Positions 6,288 through 8,970 of a DNA stretch of 8,970 nucleotides are shown here, one piece after another. A model generated the notes under the pieces. It searched no databases. It was not told the DNA's origin and was given only the letters and a program-made list of their open reading frames with translations. Position numbers and translations under genes: made by a program. Numbering within the stretch: the stretch's first letter is position 1; each line of letters begins with the position of its first letter. This DNA is from an uncultured Spirochaetaceae bacterium (GTDB lineage Bacteria > Spirochaetota > Spirochaetia > Treponematales > Treponemataceae): contig CADBUT010000348.1 in NCBI GenBank assembly GCA_902797925.1, positions 1-8,970 of the forward strand. The letters are read 5' to 3'.

Positions 6288-7181
6288 TCAAGATTTTGAT
6301 TTTTTATTTTTAAAAAAATTGCGGAAAAAGCCTATTCCGAACTGTCTTTTAAAGCCGTCAGCGATGTCGTCAAGCTCAATGTTGCTTCCGAATTTTGTTT
6401 TAAGCTCGTCCCAGTATTTTATAAGCCATACATACATGTCGCTTGTCGTTCTGCCCCGGAATTTGCGCATGATCCGGCGCTTTTTTATGACGGCAACGAC
6501 CGGACTGTACACATTCTCATACCACGAAAGAATGGCGTCCTGCATAGAAATTTCTTCGGTCTTGTCCTGATTGATAAAATATTTATGCGTCAGAATATGG
6601 TTGTAGATTACATCGTACTGGCCGGTAGTTGAAAAATCGAGTTTCCAGAAATCCGTAATATCGCCGAAAGCTGTTTCCATGTAGAAGACACGTTTCTCAT
6701 AGTTGATGACTTCCTTAAGGATTTTCGCCTTAGTCATGCCGGGCTTAAGCTTAATCTCGCTTTTAAGACTTACAACTTCTGCGTCAATGCATTCTACGCC
6801 TTTAGAGCGGGCAACAGAAACACGGTGGTTCCCGTCGCGCACAAAATAAAGCCCGCCGATTTCGTAAAGCTTTATAGGCGGAAGAATTACGTCTGTCAGA
6901 TGTGCTTCGTCAATGCGTTCCCATCTTGCTTTCAGGTGTATATTCTTCGGAAAAAAGTGGTTGTCAAAGTCGTAATAGCGGCCTTCGCTTCCGGCTATAA
7001 GGTTGACCGGAACTGCCTGCATTCCAAGATAAACCTCGTTCTGCGGCTTGAGCATCTGCTTGACATCATTGAACGAAAGCAGATGGCTTTCTTCCTGGTT
7101 GACGAAATGCTGAATCTCGTTAAATAGTGCTTTATTTCTTGCTCTGTAAAAATCGTCTTCTGTCTGGGCCTGTAAGCTCAT
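6288..7181 (-). CDS. ParB/sulfiredoxin-fold protein with GNHR motif
   Basis: This 297-residue protein has a ParB/Srx-like core around residues 55-137. VPVNLIAGSEGRYYDFD (57-73) leads to a VILPPIKLYEIGGLYFVRDG strand region and the signature GNHRVSVAR (117-125), equivalent to the nucleotide-binding box of ParB and sulfiredoxin. I recall related proteins annotated as transcriptional regulators or ParB-like/DUF4032 in other phyla; their function is not established. The C-terminal half (about 150-297) is helical and ends in a very basic, Phe/Lys-rich tail. There is no helix-turn-helix typical of chromosomal ParB, so a partitioning role is unlikely. ATG at 7179-7181 is supported by a perfect AAGGAGG (7192-7186) four bases upstream. 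It follows the phosphoesterase gene by 51 bases and ends in a terminator. Confidence 0.72.
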   Translation of the reverse strand: MSLQAQTEDDFYRARNKALFNEIQHFVNQEESHLLSFNDVKQMLKPQNEVYLGMQAVPVNLIAGSEGRYYDFDNHFFPKNIHLKARWERIDEAHLTDVILPPIKLYEIGGLYFVRDGNHRVSVARSKGVECIDAEVVSLKSEIKLKPGMTKAKILKEVINYEKRVFYMETAFGDITDFWKLDFSTTGQYDVIYNHILTHKYFINQDKTEEISMQDAILSWYENVYSPVVAVIKKRRIMRKFRGRTTSDMYVWLIKYWDELKTKFGSNIELDDIADGFKRQFGIGFFRNFFKNKKSKS

Positions 7182-7222
7182 AGCCCCTCCTTGTTTGCTT
7201 CGTCTAAAAAATGAAGAAGAAA

Positions 7223-7252
7223 ATTAGTATCATTAAGATTGCTTAGTGTCAA
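7223..7252 (-). promoter_or_regulatory. Possible weak internal promoter for the ParB-like gene
   Basis: A perfect TTGACA (7252-7247) lies in the last codons of the phosphoesterase gene. At 18 bases downstream is ACTAAT (7228-7223, 4 of 6 matches); a 17-base spacing gives only 3 of 6. It could give independent expression of the ParB-like gene, but the -10 box is poor. Confidence 0.22.
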
Positions 7253-7916
7253 TCTCTAAAATATAATGGCTGAACGCATTTATAATCGTTGTATTACAAA
7301 ATTGAGAAACCCTTGTGTCCTGAATATCATACAAATGAATGTGTCCGTGTATCATATATGCGGGCTTGAATTTTTCAAGGAACCAGCGGTAGCATTTGAA
7401 ACCTCTGTGACATGGGTCTTGCTTGTCATGAATATCGAGCGGAGGAGTGTGCGTCAAAAAAACGTCCAGATAGCGCCCGTATTTCAGTTTATTAAAAATA
7501 AGTGACGGAATCATCAATAAGAGCTTAAAAAACATTTCTCTGTCTGTGTATTGGTTTAAGCCCTTGTTATAGCGTATTGAGCCTGATACACCGGCAAGCA
7601 GAAGATTGTTCTCTGTCTTTGCGGTCTTGAAGCCCAGATAATGCGCGCCGTGCGAATAAGAAAGCAGACTTCTGTCGTAGTAGGCATTTACGCTTTCCTG
7701 CGGTACGGCATTTCTATGGTAGTATCCGAATTCTTTCAGATTGTGGTTGCCGAATATGAAATACGTCGGTTTATTCAATGTTGAGACAATAAAATCAATA
7801 TATTCCATAGGCAGATCGCCGGCACAAAGTATTAAGTCTATATCCTTAAAATGCTCTTTTGCTGAATTACTGTATACCAGAGGATCAATCTGATCTGAGA
7901 CACATAGAATTTTCAT
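7233..7916 (-). CDS. Calcineurin-like metallophosphoesterase
   Basis: The 227 residues carry most of the metallophosphatase motifs in order: SDQID (7-11), GDL (Asp34), GNHN (56-59), THTPP (His156) and HGHIH (190-194), plus CHRGF (169-173), which I associate with one bacterial subfamily. The usual first motif is D-x-H; here position 10 is Ile, so the histidine is missing while Asp8 and Asp11 are present. No signal peptide is seen, so a cytoplasmic enzyme acting on phosphomonoesters or phosphodiesters is likely; the substrate cannot be read from sequence. The ATG overlaps the TGA of the preceding TPR gene (ATGA, 7916-7913). The ribosome site is weak, so translational coupling probably sets its expression. 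A cyclic-nucleotide phosphodiesterase is possible in principle but has no specific support. Confidence 0.87.
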   Translation of the reverse strand: MKILCVSDQIDPLVYSNSAKEHFKDIDLILCAGDLPMEYIDFIVSTLNKPTYFIFGNHNLKEFGYYHRNAVPQESVNAYYDRSLLSYSHGAHYLGFKTAKTENNLLLAGVSGSIRYNKGLNQYTDREMFFKLLLMIPSLIFNKLKYGRYLDVFLTHTPPLDIHDKQDPCHRGFKCYRWFLEKFKPAYMIHGHIHLYDIQDTRVSQFCNTTIINAFSHYILEIDTKQS

Positions 7917-8970
7917 ATTTTGCCGGCATTAGCGAGCAGATTATCGAGCTTTTGTTTGTCAATCAATTCAAAAGGTCTGCCGTCTGCAAACTTTATTGCA
8001 GAGCTGGTGTAAGCTGCTGTTGTACAAACAATACATTTGTCGAAATTGTGCTTCTTCATATTTTCAAGAGTTCTTCTCAAAAAGTCTTCATCAACAGGCG
8101 TGTTTTCTCTGAAAAAGTAGAAAAGCGTCTTTTGAATGCGGTTCTTCATCCAGTCGTCTTTGCCGGATTTATCGTTTGAAGGCAGTGCAGTTATTGAAAC
8201 ACCGCCTCTTTCAGGCTGAATATCTGTAGCGACCATGTTGAACACCAAAGTTGTAAGATTCTGGCAGAGAATAGTAAATTCACCGATAGAGCTTGTCAGA
8301 TAGTCTTTCATCAGATCGTTAGTCTGAATGTCTTTGTATTCTGCAAGTTTAGATGCAACGTCTTTGAAATTGCGCTTAATCTTTACGATAATTTCCCACT
8401 GTTTTATGGCTGCGTCTAAGTTCCGCATATTCTCGTAACATGTTGCAAGGTGATAGCGTGAGTAGAGCGTCTCAACCGAATCGCTTGACTGGGAAATATT
8501 GATTGCGCGCTCTAGCTCAACAACAGCCTTTTCATAGCTTTTTACTTCCATATAGCACAGACCGCGCTCAAGAAGAGCTTTCTGTTTATATGCCGGGGAG
8601 CGCAGTGCCTTTTCAAAAGCATTGACTGCTTCCGGGTAAGATCTGTTGTCTTTTAGAATACGTCCAAGGTGGTAGTAATAATCAAAATTCTTTGGATTAA
8701 GCTTTATGGCACGTTCAATTTCCTGCTTTGCGTCAACCTGCTGTTTTGTCTTGTAGAGAAGAACACCGAGAGAAGCGTGTGCCTCTGCGTTTTTGTCATT
8801 AAGCTTAATGGCTGACTTGTAATACTGAAAAGCCTGTTCTATTTTTTCGCGTTTTTCAAAAAGGCGGCCTGCCTGATAGAAATTATCATCGTTTGAGGCT
8901 TCTTCTTTTGTAAGCATGAGGTATTCTTTCAAAGCTTCTTCATTCAGTCCGCAAAGCTCGTAAAGCTTGG
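7913..8970 (-). CDS. TPR protein with degenerate Mrr/restriction-endonuclease-like C-terminal domain, 5' partial
   Basis: The frame is open to the right edge; the TTG at 8930-8932 is merely an internal leucine codon, and residues upstream continue the same helical pattern (KLYELCGLNEEAL). Numbering from that TTG, about five TPR units occupy residues 17-187 (for example A-x-A-SLG and YYYHLGRIL, then A-x-AFEKAL). After a linker, residues about 205-337 resemble the Mrr-type nuclease fold. The best matching segment is PVDEDFLRR (279-287), then KCIVCTTAAYTSSAIKFA (299-316) and the closing ELIDKQKLDNLL (322-333). The catalytic parts are not recognisable: the GxD strand reads GGVSI (243-247) and the Q-x-K strand reads FYFFR (271-275). 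It is probably a scaffold or nucleic-acid-binding protein rather than a nuclease. It overlaps the downstream phosphoesterase gene by four bases and so is co-expressed with it. Confidence 0.83.
   Translation of the reverse strand, partial: KLYELCGLNEEALKEYLMLTKEEASNDDNFYQAGRLFEKREKIEQAFQYYKSAIKLNDKNAEAHASLGVLLYKTKQQVDAKQEIERAIKLNPKNFDYYYHLGRILKDNRSYPEAVNAFEKALRSPAYKQKALLERGLCYMEVKSYEKAVVELERAINISQSSDSVETLYSRYHLATCYENMRNLDAAIKQWEIIVKIKRNFKDVASKLAEYKDIQTNDLMKDYLTSSIGEFTILCQNLTTLVFNMVATDIQPERGGVSITALPSNDKSGKDDWMKNRIQKTLFYFFRENTPVDEDFLRRTLENMKKHNFDKCIVCTTAAYTSSAIKFADGRPFELIDKQKLDNLLANAGKI

Noticed and set aside
7233..7916. cAMP phosphodiesterase partner of the cyclase
   Set aside because: The motifs only show a general calcineurin-like enzyme, and the gene belongs to a different transcript about 4 kb from the cyclase; there is no specific evidence for cAMP.
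7859..8179. Plus-strand 106-codon reading frame with a Cys-rich stretch
   Set aside because: It is antisense to the TPR/nuclease-like gene; the cysteines come from complementing its codons and do not form a zinc-binding pattern.

Overview
The window looks like a piece of a spirochaete chromosome, most likely a host-associated Treponema. The evidence is indirect. Base composition is moderately AT-rich, genes are tightly packed with several TTG/ATG start ambiguities, and a small phosphatase/STAS/anti-sigma-kinase module sits beside a giant cyclase-ATPase-TPR protein. There is also an intergenic palindromic element that resembles, from memory, a dispersed treponemal repeat. No rRNA, tRNA, transposase, phage gene or CRISPR array was seen, and species cannot be fixed from this sequence alone.

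Layout, left to right. (1) Positions 1-3296, + strand: the 3' part of a very large gene resembling soluble adenylyl cyclase (the C2-like half of a class III cyclase, a P-loop NTPase, and a long helical-repeat tail); its 5' end lies outside the window. (2) Positions 3290-3437: a strongly folded palindromic element whose first arm contains the cyclase stop codon. A perfect 8-bp hairpin follows (3468-3510) that can terminate transcription from both sides. (3) Positions 3533-6221, - strand: a partner-switching module, read in the order SpoIIE/PP2C-type phosphatase with three membrane helices and a GAF-like domain (6221-4551), STAS anti-sigma-factor antagonist (4450-4109) and RsbW-like ATP-binding kinase (4081-3533). 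The STAS and kinase genes have their own good sigma-70-type promoter (4491-4519). (4) Positions 6288-8970, - strand: a second gene group ending in an intrinsic terminator (6257-6284). In order of transcription it holds a TPR protein with an apparently dead Mrr/restriction-endonuclease-like C-terminal domain (5' end beyond the right edge), a calcineurin-like metallophosphoesterase overlapping it by 4 nt (ATGA), and a ParB/sulfiredoxin-fold protein.

How the genes may work together. In group 3 the family logic is well established: the kinase phosphorylates a serine of the STAS protein, the membrane-associated phosphatase removes that phosphate in response to a signal, and the released kinase or STAS protein acts on a downstream target. 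No sigma factor is visible here, so the target is unknown. The neighbouring cyclase converges on this module and is therefore not in the same transcript, so a functional link is only a hypothesis. Group 4 is held together by translational coupling and a shared terminator; its process is not known to me. Every gene falls in a recognisable family, and the most unusual items are the palindromic element fused to the end of the cyclase gene, the degraded nuclease domain, and the altered first metal motif of the phosphoesterase.
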